64,000 nucleotides of DNA from Xaviernesmea rhizosphaerae (lineage in GTDB: Bacteria > Pseudomonadota > Alphaproteobacteria > Rhizobiales > Rhizobiaceae). The translations under genes were made by a program, and so were the position numbers. Numbering within the stretch: the stretch's first letter is position 1; every line of letters starts with the position of its first letter. This document shows positions 25,779 to 36,991 of the stretch, in pieces. The stretch lies in NCBI RefSeq assembly GCF_001938945.1, contig NZ_MKIO01000047.1, positions 88,466 through 152,465 on the forward strand, written 5' to 3'. The notes under the pieces are model-generated. The model was not told the origin of the DNA and searched no databases. It saw only the letters and a program-made list of their open reading frames with translations.

Positions 25779-27491
25779 ATGGCCGAGACGGTGAAGACCA
25801 ATCCTGAACGAGCGCCGCCTTGGCAGGTGGGACGGCGGATGCGCGTGCGCCGGCCGCTCGTGGTCTATCTGGCCGCCTTGCTGATGGTGGCGATCATCCC
25901 GTCCTTCATCTTCTCGCTGTTCATTCTCAAGCGCAGCGCGGACAATCAGGACGAGGTCGTCAGCCAGCTTCTGAGGGCCTCGACCACCTCGGTCAGCCGC
26001 GTGGTCGAGCGTGAAATCGACACGATGCTGACCACGCTCAAGGTTCTTGCCGCGCTGCATCGGCCCGGGGACACCGATTTCAAGGCCTTTTACGACCGCT
26101 CGGTTTCCGCCCTTGCCGGCACGGGCACGCATCTTCTGATCGTTGACCGGAATTATCGCCAGCTGTTCAACACCCGCGTACGCTACGGCGCGCCGCTGCC
26201 GCCGGTGGCGGATCCCTCCTCGGTGGATCAGGCCTTCCGCTCGGGCACCACGGTGGTCTCCAACGTCTTCTTCGGCCGCACGGCAGGGCGCTGGGTCTTC
26301 AATGTCTATCTTCCGCTCGGCGACAACGGCACCTCCACGGAATGGGTGATGGCGCTGACGCGCGACGCCGAGGATCTGGCGCGCGTCGTCGGTCATGGCG
26401 CGCTCTCCAGCGGCTGGAACGCCGCGGTGCTGGACAGCACCGGCCGCGTGATCGCCTCCTCCGACGCAACGATGCGGCCCGGCACTGCCTTCTTCCTGCA
26501 GATCGTTCCGGGCCCCGAGGCCGGGCTCGGTTCTGCCCGTTACAAGGGGGTCGATTACCGCACGGTCACGGAGTTTTCCGTGACCAGCGGCTGGCGCGTG
26601 GTGGCCTGGGCACGCCAGTCGGATGTCGATGCCCGCGTGGTCAAGTCCTTCCTCTGGCTGAGCCTTGGTGGCATGCTGTTTGCCGGGCTTGCCCTCGTCG
26701 GCTCCATGGCCATTGCCCGGATGCTGTCGCAGGGCGTGCGCGGTCTGGCGGAGGATGCGCGTCGGCTTGGCGCGGGAGAGCCTGTGGCACCCCGCCGCCA
26801 CCGGATCACCGAACTCGAAGCCGTCTCGGAAGCACTGGGGGCGGCGGCAGAGGCGCGCGCCAAGGCCGAGGGCGAGATCCACTTCCTCATGCGCGAGGTG
26901 GCGCATCGCTCGAAGAACCAGCTGACCGTCATCCAGTCCATGCTCAACCAGTCGGTCCATGCGCAGGGCACGGCACAGGATTTTGCCGAGACCTTCCGCC
27001 GCCGTCTTGCCGGCCTTGCCCGCTCCACCGACCTGATGATCGCCCATGCGGCACAGGGGGTCGATATGGGCGAGCTTGCCCGCAACCAGCTGCAGCCCTT
27101 CGTGCCGGAGGAGGCCGGCCGCGTCGTCATCGATGGTCCGCCCCTGCGGCTGGATACGCAGGCCTCGCAGACGCTCGGCATGGCGCTGCACGAGCTGGCC
27201 ACCAACGCCACCAAATATGGCGCGCTGGCCAACAGCCATGGCCGCGTCCGCCTGAGCTGGACGACAGACGAGACGGAGCTCCATCTGGTTTGGCGCGAGA
27301 GCGGTGCCGACCTGCCGGCCGAGACCACGCCGCCGCGCCGGGGTTTCGGCACCATGGTGCTGGAGCGCATGCTCGGCATGTCGCTCGATGCCAGGCTCAA
27401 GCGCGAGCGCCATGCCGACGGCATCGAATGGCAGGTGACCATTCCGCTGGCCAAGCTGTCGCCAGAGGCCAAGCCCGCGGAAACGCCGTGA
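25779..27491 (+). CDS. Membrane sensor histidine kinase, HWE family
   Basis: The 570-residue protein has a first membrane helix (about 29-51), a periplasmic sensor of roughly 240 residues resembling a Cache domain, and a second membrane helix (about 290-312). A short HAMP-like linker and an HWE kinase domain follow. The kinase shows the phospho-acceptor box REVAHRSKNQL, HELATNATKYGAL (N-box) and the WRES of the WxE motif. HWE kinases are enriched in rhizobia and often feed general stress or light/redox pathways. No response regulator is adjacent. Confidence 0.92.
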   Translation: MAETVKTNPERAPPWQVGRRMRVRRPLVVYLAALLMVAIIPSFIFSLFILKRSADNQDEVVSQLLRASTTSVSRVVEREIDTMLTTLKVLAALHRPGDTDFKAFYDRSVSALAGTGTHLLIVDRNYRQLFNTRVRYGAPLPPVADPSSVDQAFRSGTTVVSNVFFGRTAGRWVFNVYLPLGDNGTSTEWVMALTRDAEDLARVVGHGALSSGWNAAVLDSTGRVIASSDATMRPGTAFFLQIVPGPEAGLGSARYKGVDYRTVTEFSVTSGWRVVAWARQSDVDARVVKSFLWLSLGGMLFAGLALVGSMAIARMLSQGVRGLAEDARRLGAGEPVAPRRHRITELEAVSEALGAAAEARAKAEGEIHFLMREVAHRSKNQLTVIQSMLNQSVHAQGTAQDFAETFRRRLAGLARSTDLMIAHAAQGVDMGELARNQLQPFVPEEAGRVVIDGPPLRLDTQASQTLGMALHELATNATKYGALANSHGRVRLSWTTDETELHLVWRESGADLPAETTPPRRGFGTMVLERMLGMSLDARLKRERHADGIEWQVTIPLAKLSPEAKPAETP

Positions 27492-27698
27492 CCCTCGGCC
27501 TTTCACTTGCGTCGGCACGCTCTTTCTTTCCTCAGGAAGATGCGGTATAGGCAGCGCCAACATGAGGTTCGGCTGCGTTTGACGCGGCGGTTCCCGCATT
27601 TTGCGCGAACCCTCTTCATGGGCTTGAACGGCCGCAGCTAGACGACATCCCGGCTGCAGGCGACCTGAAATCCTAAAAATAGAAGAAAGGATGACACG

Positions 27699-27968
27699 AT
27701 GTCGATCACCGCAGAACGCAAGGCGGAACTGATCAAGCAGTACGCCACCGCCGAAGGCGACACCGGTTCTCCGGAAGTCCAGGTGGCCCTGCTCACCGAG
27801 CGGATCACCAACCTGACCGAACACTTCAAGGACCACAAGAAGGACAACCACTCCCGTCGTGGTCTCCTGGCCCTGGTTTCCAGCCGCCGCTCGCTGCTGG
27901 ACTATCTGAAGAAGAAGGACGAAGGGCGCTACAGCAAGCTGATCACCGCGCTCGGCATCCGCCGCTAA
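27699..27968 (+). CDS. rpsO: 30S ribosomal protein S15
   Basis: The 89-residue protein is bacterial uS15, with TGSPEVQVALLTERITNLTEHF and the KDNHSRRGLLALVSSRRSLL rRNA-binding segment. It is followed by a hairpin terminator and then pnp. AGAAAGGA precedes the ATG. S15 represses its own mRNA in other bacteria. Confidence 0.99.
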   Translation: MSITAERKAELIKQYATAEGDTGSPEVQVALLTERITNLTEHFKDHKKDNHSRRGLLALVSSRRSLLDYLKKKDEGRYSKLITALGIRR

Positions 27969-27976
27969 GACTTCGA

Positions 27977-28009
27977 GCCGCCGGGCGCATCGCCATGATG
28001 GGCCCGGCG
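27977..28009 (+). terminator. Hairpin after rpsO
   Basis: A perfect 9-bp stem (CCGCCGGGC / GCCCGGCGG) followed by TTTCG lies 8 bp after the rpsO stop. It likely reduces transcription into pnp. Confidence 0.75.
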
Positions 28010-28564
28010 GTTTCGCATCCGGCCTGCGTCGCTTCAAGGAAGGGCGGCAGGCGGGTGCCCTCGCAGGAGGGCAGACCGGACAGGATCGCGCCTGTCGCCT
28101 GAAGGCCAGGCGGCGCCCATCCGGCACACCGAGACAAGAGGCAATGGCGGACAGGCCCTGAGGCGCCGCCCGTTGCCAGAGCAGGCAGGACCGAAAGCGG
28201 TCTTGCCGATGCCGCCGATCCGCCTGGTTCAAGAGCCCCTGGTTCGAGACGAGGCGGCGCGCCGCGCCGGAGGCGAGGGCGCGACAAGGCGGCAGAGACC
28301 CGCAGACCGGAATGTGCCGGGCTGCGGAAGATCAACCGACCGGCCTGTCATGGGGCAGGATTGCAGGATGCTTCGGCGCCATGGCCGGAGCGGGAAACCG
28401 GCGCCGGATGGCCCGCCCGCTTCGCCGGATGCCCGAACGACGGTTCCACCCCGTGGCCCGTCAGAAGCCTCCCGCTGTCTTGCCCGTGATGCGCCGTCAC
28501 GGCGGAGAAACCGCCCGCGCCGGTTCCGGCAGCGGCCGGACCCCGCAGATGCAAGGAATGTAAG
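28010..28564. other. Long rpsO-pnp intergenic region / pnp leader
   Basis: These 555 nt carry no supported gene. In E. coli the pnp leader forms an RNase III-cut hairpin used for autoregulation; a similar leader is plausible, but I did not identify its stem. An open plus-strand frame (28173-28568) is rich in Arg and Pro and looks non-coding. Confidence 0.4.
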
Positions 28565-30703
<2,139 letters not shown>

Positions 30704-30723
30704 GCCGGCTGCCCGCGGCCTCT

Positions 30724-30770
30724 GAGCACTGGACCGAAGAACGCAAACACGTTCTCGCAGAATCCGGTGA
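30724..30770 (+). repeat. Degenerate palindrome after pnp
   Basis: The GCACTGGACCGAAGAACG start and the GTTCTC...CCGGTG half form an imperfect nested hairpin. Its layout resembles the dimeric intergenic palindrome found elsewhere in the window, with many differences. It may also assist pnp termination. Confidence 0.4.
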
Positions 30771-30795
30771 TCTGGAGACGCAGTGAAAGGACAAG

Positions 30796-30831
30796 AGGGC
30801 GCGGAGGCCGGCAGATGCCGCTCCGCGCCCT
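30796..30831 (+). terminator. Terminator after pnp
   Basis: An 11-bp perfect stem (AGGGCGCGGAG / CTCCGCGCCCT) with a 14-nt loop is followed by TTT. Confidence 0.8.
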
Positions 30832-31108
30832 TTGCCTTCCCAGGCAGTCCTGTCCATCCTTGCTCAACCGAGGATCCGCCGGGCAGATTGCAGGTTCGAC
30901 ATAGAATTTATCCGGCTATTCAGTTCGCGAGCCGGCCAAGGCGCAGGCCGCTGCTTCGCCTCGCATCGTGGCCGAGAGGCGCACGAGACCGGACAAGCCG
31001 ATTTTTTTCATGAGTGCTGCTGCGCCATTCGAGGCGCGTGCGCTCGACACCAAGGGCCTGCCGCCACGCGCGCCAAGAGAGCCCCAATTTCGACAAGGGA
31101 GCGCCGAC

Positions 31109-32128
31109 GTGACGCGCAATGCTGTAAAGACCCTGTTTCACCCCTTCGCCAATGGCACGCTTGACCTCCCGGGGGAGGGACAGCGCATCCTGTTTCTCGG
31201 CGCGGAAGCCGGCTTCGATCGGCCCGAGGGCTTTGACGCCACGCTGGACGCTGTCCAGCCGCTGCGCCCCCATCATCGCGGCCTGGCCGCAGCCCGCATC
31301 GACAGCCGTCCGGAACTGGGCGACGGCAAGGAGTATGACGGCGCGCTGCTGCTCATCGGCAAGCATCGTGGCGAGAACGAGCAGAGGATCGCCGAAGCGC
31401 TGCTGCGCACCCGCGAGGGCGGCATGATCGTGATCGCCGGCGCCAAGGAGGACGGCATTCTGGCGCTGCGCAAGCGGCTGGAGGCGCTCGGCTTCGACGT
31501 GGACAGCCTGCCGAAATATCATGCGGTCGCCCTCTGGTTCCCGCGCCCGGCCGATATCGGCGCTGCCGTGGAGACCCTGCGGGCCCGCGCGGCCGTGGTC
31601 GAAGGCCGCTTTACCGCGGCACCCGGCATGTTCTCGCATGACCGGATCGATCCCGGCTCGGAACTGCTCGCCTCGCGCTTTCCCCGCGATGCCAGCGGCC
31701 ATGCTGCCGATTTCGGCGCCGGCTGGGGCTATCTCTCAGTCATGCTCGCCGAGGCCGCGCCGGGCCTCAAGGGCATCGACCTGTTCGAGGCCGACCACAA
31801 TGCGCTGGAAGCCGCCCGCGCCAACATGGCCGCCAATGCCCGCAACATGCCGGCCCGCTTCCACTGGCAGGACCTGACGGCCGAGGAGCCGCGCGACCGT
31901 TTCGACCTGATCGTGATGAACCCGCCCTTCCACGAGACCCAGGCCGCCGATCCGGCGCTAGGCCAGGCCATGATCCGCATGGCGGCAAAGTCGCTCAAGC
32001 TGGGTGGCCGGCTGATGCTGGTCGCCAATCGCGGCCTGCCTTACGAGTCCGTCATGACCGAGCTGTTCAAGGAATGGGGCGAGACCTGCCGCAATGCGCG
32101 CTTTAAGGTGCTGTGGGGCCGCAAGTAG
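31109..32128 (+). CDS. Class I SAM methyltransferase, RsmC-like
   Basis: The 339-residue protein (GTG start) resembles RsmC, which methylates 16S rRNA guanine 1207. It has an N-terminal degenerate domain and a C-terminal catalytic domain with the SAM motif DFGAGWG (201-207) and the catalytic NPPFH (271-275). The frame is open upstream to 30968, but AAGGGAG sits seven bases before the GTG and the resulting length equals E. coli RsmC (343), so that start is chosen. Confidence 0.85.
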   Translation: MTRNAVKTLFHPFANGTLDLPGEGQRILFLGAEAGFDRPEGFDATLDAVQPLRPHHRGLAAARIDSRPELGDGKEYDGALLLIGKHRGENEQRIAEALLRTREGGMIVIAGAKEDGILALRKRLEALGFDVDSLPKYHAVALWFPRPADIGAAVETLRARAAVVEGRFTAAPGMFSHDRIDPGSELLASRFPRDASGHAADFGAGWGYLSVMLAEAAPGLKGIDLFEADHNALEAARANMAANARNMPARFHWQDLTAEEPRDRFDLIVMNPPFHETQAADPALGQAMIRMAAKSLKLGGRLMLVANRGLPYESVMTELFKEWGETCRNARFKVLWGRK

Positions 32129-32139
32129 ACGGAGCATCC

Positions 32140-32724
32140 ATGCCGCCGGAAACACGAGATCCGATCATCATCGCCGATGCTCGCCCGCTGATCCGGCTTG
32201 CGGCCGCGGACCTGCTGGAAGCCATACGCTTGACCAACCGGCAGATCGTGCTCGTGGATCGGGTGGAGGATGAGGTTTGCGGCGATCCATCGAAGCCTTT
32301 TGCCTCGGAAGTCGCCGATTGGCTTTCGCGCATGCAGGACGCCGTCATCAGAGCGCCGACGCTGGAGGGGCTCGCCATCGCCACCCTTCGCCAGCAATCC
32401 GCGCAAGGGAATGCTGCGGCGGCCGAGCGCCTGAAGAAGGCGCTTCGCCACAGCGGCGAGCGCGCCATCCGCGAATATGTCGAAATGATCGAGCCGAGCG
32501 ATGTCGAAACCGCACTCGTGCTCTACGAGGACGGCGCCGTTCCCAATCTGATGTCGGCTGCGAACGTTCCGATGGTGCTGATGACTACCCGCGCCTTCGT
32601 CCGAGAAGTGATCGACCGCGGCTATAATGGCGATGCGCTGCAGGCCCTGGAAAGCACCGGCTATCATCTCAAGCCGCCGATCCGCACGGTGATCGAGGGC
32701 GGGTTCGAGGAGTCTTCGCTGTAG
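32140..32724 (+). CDS. PIN-like domain protein of unknown function
   Basis: The 194-residue protein begins with DPIIIADARPLIRLAAADLLEAI and VLVDRVEDEV, a pattern resembling the start of PIN-fold ribonucleases (Asp-Ala-x-Pro-Leu, then Val-x-x-Glu-Val). A later ETALVLYEDGAVP could supply further acidic residues. No antitoxin gene is adjacent. The ATG at 32140 is used because GGAG lies five bases upstream; an earlier in-frame ATG (32113) overlaps the preceding gene. The assignment is tentative. Confidence 0.6.
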   Translation: MPPETRDPIIIADARPLIRLAAADLLEAIRLTNRQIVLVDRVEDEVCGDPSKPFASEVADWLSRMQDAVIRAPTLEGLAIATLRQQSAQGNAAAAERLKKALRHSGERAIREYVEMIEPSDVETALVLYEDGAVPNLMSAANVPMVLMTTRAFVREVIDRGYNGDALQALESTGYHLKPPIRTVIEGGFEESSL

Positions 32725-32782
32725 ACCACGCTTCGGCGATACGCGCAGGACTGTTCTCGCAGGCCGGTCTCGAAGAACAGAT

Positions 32783-32816
32783 AAGCCCGGATTGGCGGTG
32801 GCCGATCCGGGCTTTT
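32783..32816. terminator. Terminator between PIN-like gene and fabI
   Basis: A perfect 10-bp stem (AAGCCCGGAT / ATCCGGGCTT) is followed by TTT on the plus strand. It separates two convergent genes. Confidence 0.85.
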
Positions 32817-32869
32817 TCGTCTGCTTCTCTCGCCCTCTGTCAACGAAGGCGGCGATCCGATGGAATGGT

Positions 32870-33685
32870 CTACTCCGTATCCGCCCCGCGCAGCGTCTCA
32901 AGCGTCGGCAGGGAGGTGATGTTGTAGCCGGCATCGACATAATGGACTTCGCCGGTCACGCCATTGGACAGGTCAGACAGCAGATAGAGGGCGGAGCCGC
33001 CGATATCCTCGATGGTCGGCGTGCGGCGCAAGGGCGCGTTCTTCTGGTTCCAGGAGAGGATGGCGCGGGCGTCGGAGATGCCGGCGCCGGCCAGCGTGCG
33101 CACGGGGCCGGCGGAGATGGCGTTGACGCGGATGCCGCGCGGGCCGTAATCGGCGGCCAGATAGCGCACGGAGGCTTCCAGCGCCGCCTTGGCCACGCCC
33201 ATGATGTTGTAGTTCGGAATCACCCGTTGCGAGCCGTTATAGGTCAGCGTCAGCATGGTGCCGCCGTCGGTCATCAGCGGCGCCGCGCGCTTGGCGAGCT
33301 CCGTGAAGGAGAAGCAGGAGATGACCATGGTGCGCGAGAAGTTCTCGCGCGTGGTGTCGGCATAAAGCCCCTTCAGCTCGTTCTTGTCGGAAAAGCCGAC
33401 GGCATGAACGACGAAATGCAGCTTGCCCCAGCGCTCGGCGATCGCGGCAATGGTTGCATCGACGGAGGCGATATCCTCGACATCGCAGGGCAGGACGAAA
33501 TCGGAGCCAAGCTCGGCGGCAAGCGGCTTCACCCGCTTGCCGAGCGCCTCGCCCTGATAGGTGAAGGCGAGCTCGGCCCCCTGCGCGTGAACCGCCTTGG
33601 CGATGCCCCAGGCGATCGAGTGGTTGTTGGCGAGGCCCATGATGAGCCCGCGCTTGCCGTTCATGAAGCCGGTCATGGCGCTCAT
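32870..33685 (-). CDS. fabI: Enoyl-[acyl-carrier-protein] reductase (NADH)
   Basis: The 271-residue short-chain dehydrogenase-like enzyme carries out the last reduction in fatty acid elongation. It has the FabI NADH-binding GLANNHSIAWGIA, and the catalytic pair Tyr159-x6-Lys166 (PNYNIMGVAKAALE). Its start overlaps the fabB stop by four bases (ATGA). It is third in the fabA-fabB-fabI operon for unsaturated fatty acid synthesis. Rhizobia carry more than one fabI; this is the copy linked to fabAB. Confidence 0.96.
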   Translation of the reverse strand: MSAMTGFMNGKRGLIMGLANNHSIAWGIAKAVHAQGAELAFTYQGEALGKRVKPLAAELGSDFVLPCDVEDIASVDATIAAIAERWGKLHFVVHAVGFSDKNELKGLYADTTRENFSRTMVISCFSFTELAKRAAPLMTDGGTMLTLTYNGSQRVIPNYNIMGVAKAALEASVRYLAADYGPRGIRVNAISAGPVRTLAGAGISDARAILSWNQKNAPLRRTPTIEDIGGSALYLLSDLSNGVTGEVHYVDAGYNITSLPTLETLRGADTE

Positions 33686-34905
33686 CCGTTGTGGCGCTGG
33701 AAGACCAGCGTGGCGTTCGTGCCGCCGAAGCCGAAGGAATTGGACAGGATCGTGTCGATCTTGGCATTGTCGATGCGGCTGCGCACGACCGGAACACCCT
33801 CGAATTCCGGATCGAGCTCGGTGATGTGTGCGCTTTCGCCGATGAAGCCGGCCTGCATCATCAGAAGGCCGTAGATCGATTCCTGTACGCCGGCTGCGCC
33901 CAGCGAATGGCCGGTCAGCGACTTGGTCGACTGCACATGCGGGATCTTGTCCCCGAAGACCTCGCGGATCGCGCCGATCTCCTTGCTGTCGCCCACCGGC
34001 GTCGAGGTGCCGTGGGTGTTGATATAGTCGATCTCGCCCTTCACCGTGGAGAGCGCCTGGCGCATGCAGCGCACCGCGCCTTCGCCCGAGGGAGCGACCA
34101 TGTCATAGCCGTCGGAGGTGGCGCCGTAGCCGACGAGTTCCGCATAGATCTTGGCGCCGCGCGCCTTGGCATGCTCCAGCTCTTCCAGAACCAGCACGCC
34201 CGCGCCGCCGGCAATGACGAAGCCGTCGCGCGAGACGTCATAGGCGCGCGAGGCGGTGGCCGGCGTGTCGTTGAACTTCGACGACATGGCGCCCATGGCG
34301 TCGAACAGGTTGGACATGGACCAGTCGAGATCCTCGTGGCCGCCGGCGAACATGATGTCCTGCTTGCCCCACTGGATCATCTCCGCCGCATTGCCGATGC
34401 AGTGCGCCGAGGTCGAACAGGCCGAGGAGATCGAGTAGTTCACGCCATGGATCTTGAACCAGGTGGCGAGCGTCGCCGAGGCCGTGGAGGACATGGCCTT
34501 CGGCACGGCAAACGGGCCGATTCGCTTCGGACTCATGTTCTTGCGGGTGATGTCGGCGGCTTCCACCAGCGTGCGGGTGGAAGGGCCGCCGGAGCCCATT
34601 ATGATGCCGGTGCGCTCGTTGCCGGAGATTTCGCGCTCTTCGAGCCCCGAATCGGCAATCGCCTGCTTCATCGCCACATGGTTCCACATGCCGCCCTGCG
34701 ACAGGAAGCGCGCAGCGCGACGATCGACCAGGTCGGTCGTGTCGATTTCGGGCGCGCCCCAGACCTGGCAGCGGAAGCCATATTCGGCAAAATCCTTGGA
34801 GAAGGTGATGCCGGACCTGGCGTCCCGCAGGGACTGCGTGACCGCCTCCGCATCGTTACCGATGGAGGAAACGATCCCCAGCCCGGTGACAACAACACGT
34901 CTCAT
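33682..34905 (-). CDS. fabB: 3-oxoacyl-ACP synthase I
   Basis: The 407-residue condensing enzyme extends cis-3-decenoyl-ACP made by FabA. The active-site Cys163 (SSACSTSAHCIG) is at the same position as in E. coli, with histidines in NTHGTSTPVGD and LTGHSLGAAG. An in-frame upstream extension to 34950 is not used; the ATG at 34905 gives MRRVVVTGLG, the family start. Confidence 0.97.
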   Translation of the reverse strand: MRRVVVTGLGIVSSIGNDAEAVTQSLRDARSGITFSKDFAEYGFRCQVWGAPEIDTTDLVDRRAARFLSQGGMWNHVAMKQAIADSGLEEREISGNERTGIIMGSGGPSTRTLVEAADITRKNMSPKRIGPFAVPKAMSSTASATLATWFKIHGVNYSISSACSTSAHCIGNAAEMIQWGKQDIMFAGGHEDLDWSMSNLFDAMGAMSSKFNDTPATASRAYDVSRDGFVIAGGAGVLVLEELEHAKARGAKIYAELVGYGATSDGYDMVAPSGEGAVRCMRQALSTVKGEIDYINTHGTSTPVGDSKEIGAIREVFGDKIPHVQSTKSLTGHSLGAAGVQESIYGLLMMQAGFIGESAHITELDPEFEGVPVVRSRIDNAKIDTILSNSFGFGGTNATLVFQRHNG

Positions 34906-34963
34906 CGCGATGAACCTTCCTTCGATCGGTCTTTTGGTTTGCCTTCGCACTGAAGCAGAAGCC

Positions 34964-35479
34964 TCAGGCGGCCTTTTCCTGGAACAGGCCGACGCGCAGA
35001 TCGGTTGCGCGGTAGATCACTTCGCCATCGGCCTTCATCCAGCCATCGGCAATGCCGAGAACCAGGCGGCCGCGCATGACGCGCTTGAAGTCGATGCCAT
35101 ATTCGACGAGCTTGGTCTTCGGCGTCACCATGCCGGTGAACTTGACCTCGCCGGTGGAGAGCGCGCGGCCCTTGCCGGGCTCGCCCAGCCAGCCGAGATA
35201 GAAGCCAGTCAGCTGCCACAGCGCGTCGAGACCCAGGCAGCCGGGCATGACGGGATCGCCCTGGAAATGGCAGGGGAAGAACCAGAGGTCGGGCGTGATG
35301 TCGAATTCGGCACGGGCGAAGCCCTTGCCATGATCACCACCATCCTCGGACAGTTCGGTGATCCGGTTGAACATCAGCATGGGCGGCAGCGGCAGCTGAG
35401 CATTGCCGGGGCCGAACAGCTCGCCGCGCCCGCAGCTCAGGATTTCCTCATAGTTAAAGCTCGTCTGCCTGGAACTCAT
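34964..35479 (-). CDS. fabA: 3-hydroxydecanoyl-ACP dehydratase/isomerase
   Basis: The 171-residue enzyme introduces the double bond of unsaturated fatty acids. The hot-dog fold catalytic residues are His71 (PCHFQGDPVMPG) and Asp85 (LGLDALWQL), each one beyond the E. coli numbers. First gene of the fabA-fabB-fabI operon, divergent from irr. Confidence 0.97.
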   Translation of the reverse strand: MSSRQTSFNYEEILSCGRGELFGPGNAQLPLPPMLMFNRITELSEDGGDHGKGFARAEFDITPDLWFFPCHFQGDPVMPGCLGLDALWQLTGFYLGWLGEPGKGRALSTGEVKFTGMVTPKTKLVEYGIDFKRVMRGRLVLGIADGWMKADGEVIYRATDLRVGLFQEKAA

Positions 35480-35841
35480 GCCTTGGCGTCCTCACGTCTG
35501 AATTCGTCGAAGTCTGCGCTGATGTAGGATGAAAAGACCGTGATTTGAAGCGGCGGCCGCGGGAAAGCGGCGGGCCAGGCTTCGTCACGCCTGTCATCCC
35601 CAGCGCAGGTGTTTGCGCCGTCGCATACATGATGATGCCCGTCATCACCAGAGGAAAACCGGAAACTGCGGCCTTTGTGCCCTTCAAGGACAGTTTGCCG
35701 CCAGCAAAATCGTTCCGGGCCGACCAGACACGGGCTTCCTTTCGGGACGCCTACCCGTTGTTTCACGCTATTGAAAGCGTTTCAGCGAAAAGTTATATCG
35801 GTGTAGAATGTTCAAGTTTTGATGAGAAGCCTCAGTCCCCG
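35480..35841. other. Divergent fabA/irr control region
   Basis: This 362-nt region holds no gene. A short dyad (TGAAA-GCG-TTTCA) lies near 35773-35785 and a TAGAATGTTCAA sequence near 35804, which might be half of an Irr-type site. Neither is strong. Confidence 0.35.
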
Positions 35842-36279
35842 ATGTCCGATCGCTCGACGCTCTGTCCCGAAGACCGCCTGCGCCAATTCGGCCTTCGTCC
35901 GACGCGCCAGCGCGTGGCACTGGCCGAACTCCTGTTCGCCAAGGGGGACCGCCATCTGACGGTGGAGGAGCTGCACGAGGAAGCGGTGACGTCAGGCGTG
36001 CCTGTCTCGCTGGCCACGGTCTACAACACGCTGCACCAGTTTACCGATGCCGGCATGATCCGCGTTCTGAGCGTGGAAAGCAGCAAGACCTATTTCGACA
36101 CCAATGTGTCGGACCATCATCACTTCTTCATCGAGGGCCATAACGAGGTGCTCGACATTCCCGTGAGCAACATCTCGATCGGCAATCTGCCCGAGCCGCC
36201 CGAGGGCATGGAGATCGCCCATGTCGACGTGGTGATCCGCCTGCGGCGCAAGGACGGAGAGGCACCCTCGGCGTCGTAA
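35842..36279 (+). CDS. irr: Iron response regulator Irr (Fur superfamily)
   Basis: The 145-residue protein has the Fur-type winged helix (FGLRPTRQRVALAELLF, VSLATVYNTLHQFTDAGMIRV). The metal/haem-type region is VSDHHHFFIEGHNEVLDIP, with three adjacent histidines typical of Irr. Irr represses haem synthesis and iron export genes and activates uptake when iron is low. The start at 35842 is the first ATG giving a normal length; the Shine-Dalgarno is weak. It is adjacent to fabAB as in other Rhizobiaceae, and mbfA in this window is a probable target. Confidence 0.94.
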   Translation: MSDRSTLCPEDRLRQFGLRPTRQRVALAELLFAKGDRHLTVEELHEEAVTSGVPVSLATVYNTLHQFTDAGMIRVLSVESSKTYFDTNVSDHHHFFIEGHNEVLDIPVSNISIGNLPEPPEGMEIAHVDVVIRLRRKDGEAPSAS

Positions 36280-36378
36280 TGGCGGCAGGGTCGGCCGGTC
36301 GCGGTCATGACAGGCTGCTGAACGAGAGGTGCGTGCTTCATAGGTTTTCCGCAGCTTAGGAGCTGCAAGGGGGCTTGT

Positions 36379-36876
36379 ATGCTCGGCAGGGTCTTTTTCA
36401 TGGCCGGACTGCTGATGGCCGGACTGCTGGTGGTGGTTCCTGCTGGCGCTCAGGCGACGGAACCCGCCGAAGACGGTGCGCCAGCGCCGTGGAAACATCT
36501 CGACGGACGCAATGCCGGTGCGGTCGGGACCTGCTCGCCGGATGACGACGAGGATGTCACGGACTGCTATCTCGTGCGGTGCGAGAAGGGCGACCTCGTC
36601 TTCGTCATGCAGGCAGCCAATCTCGCGGAATTCGGCGTTCGCAAGATCACGTTCGAGATCGGTCGCTACAAGCAGACGATCAAACTGCCCGCTGTAAAGA
36701 ACGAAGAGCAGGCGATCAGCCTTGCGAAAGAGCAGAAGCTCCTCGCCGCGTTGACGTCCCGTTCCGATTGGGCAAGCCTCTCGACTGCTGGAGCCCGCCT
36801 GGAATACAGCACGGGCTTTGACTTGACGGGTGCCGCGACATTGATTTCCCAGCTACGCGGGATCTGCCGGAAATAG
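36379..36876 (+). CDS. Small secreted protein of unknown function
   Basis: The 165-residue protein has a hydrophobic signal (MLGRVFFMAGLLMAGLLVVV...AQA). Its mature part contains four cysteines (GTCSPD, DCYLVRCEKG and a C-terminal ICRK) that could form disulfides. No domain is recognised. The gene lies in tandem with another small secreted protein gene (36992) with a similar Cys pattern, suggesting paralogous periplasmic roles. Confidence 0.75.
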   Translation: MLGRVFFMAGLLMAGLLVVVPAGAQATEPAEDGAPAPWKHLDGRNAGAVGTCSPDDDEDVTDCYLVRCEKGDLVFVMQAANLAEFGVRKITFEIGRYKQTIKLPAVKNEEQAISLAKEQKLLAALTSRSDWASLSTAGARLEYSTGFDLTGAATLISQLRGICRK

Positions 36877-36991
36877 CCAGGGCCCGATTCTTATCATCTG
36901 GCCGAGGCAGGAAATCCGCCGGCAGAGTGTCAAGTTGCAACAATCGGCCGTTGCCCGGCTTGGCTTGCGGCCGGATGGAAAGGACGATCTC

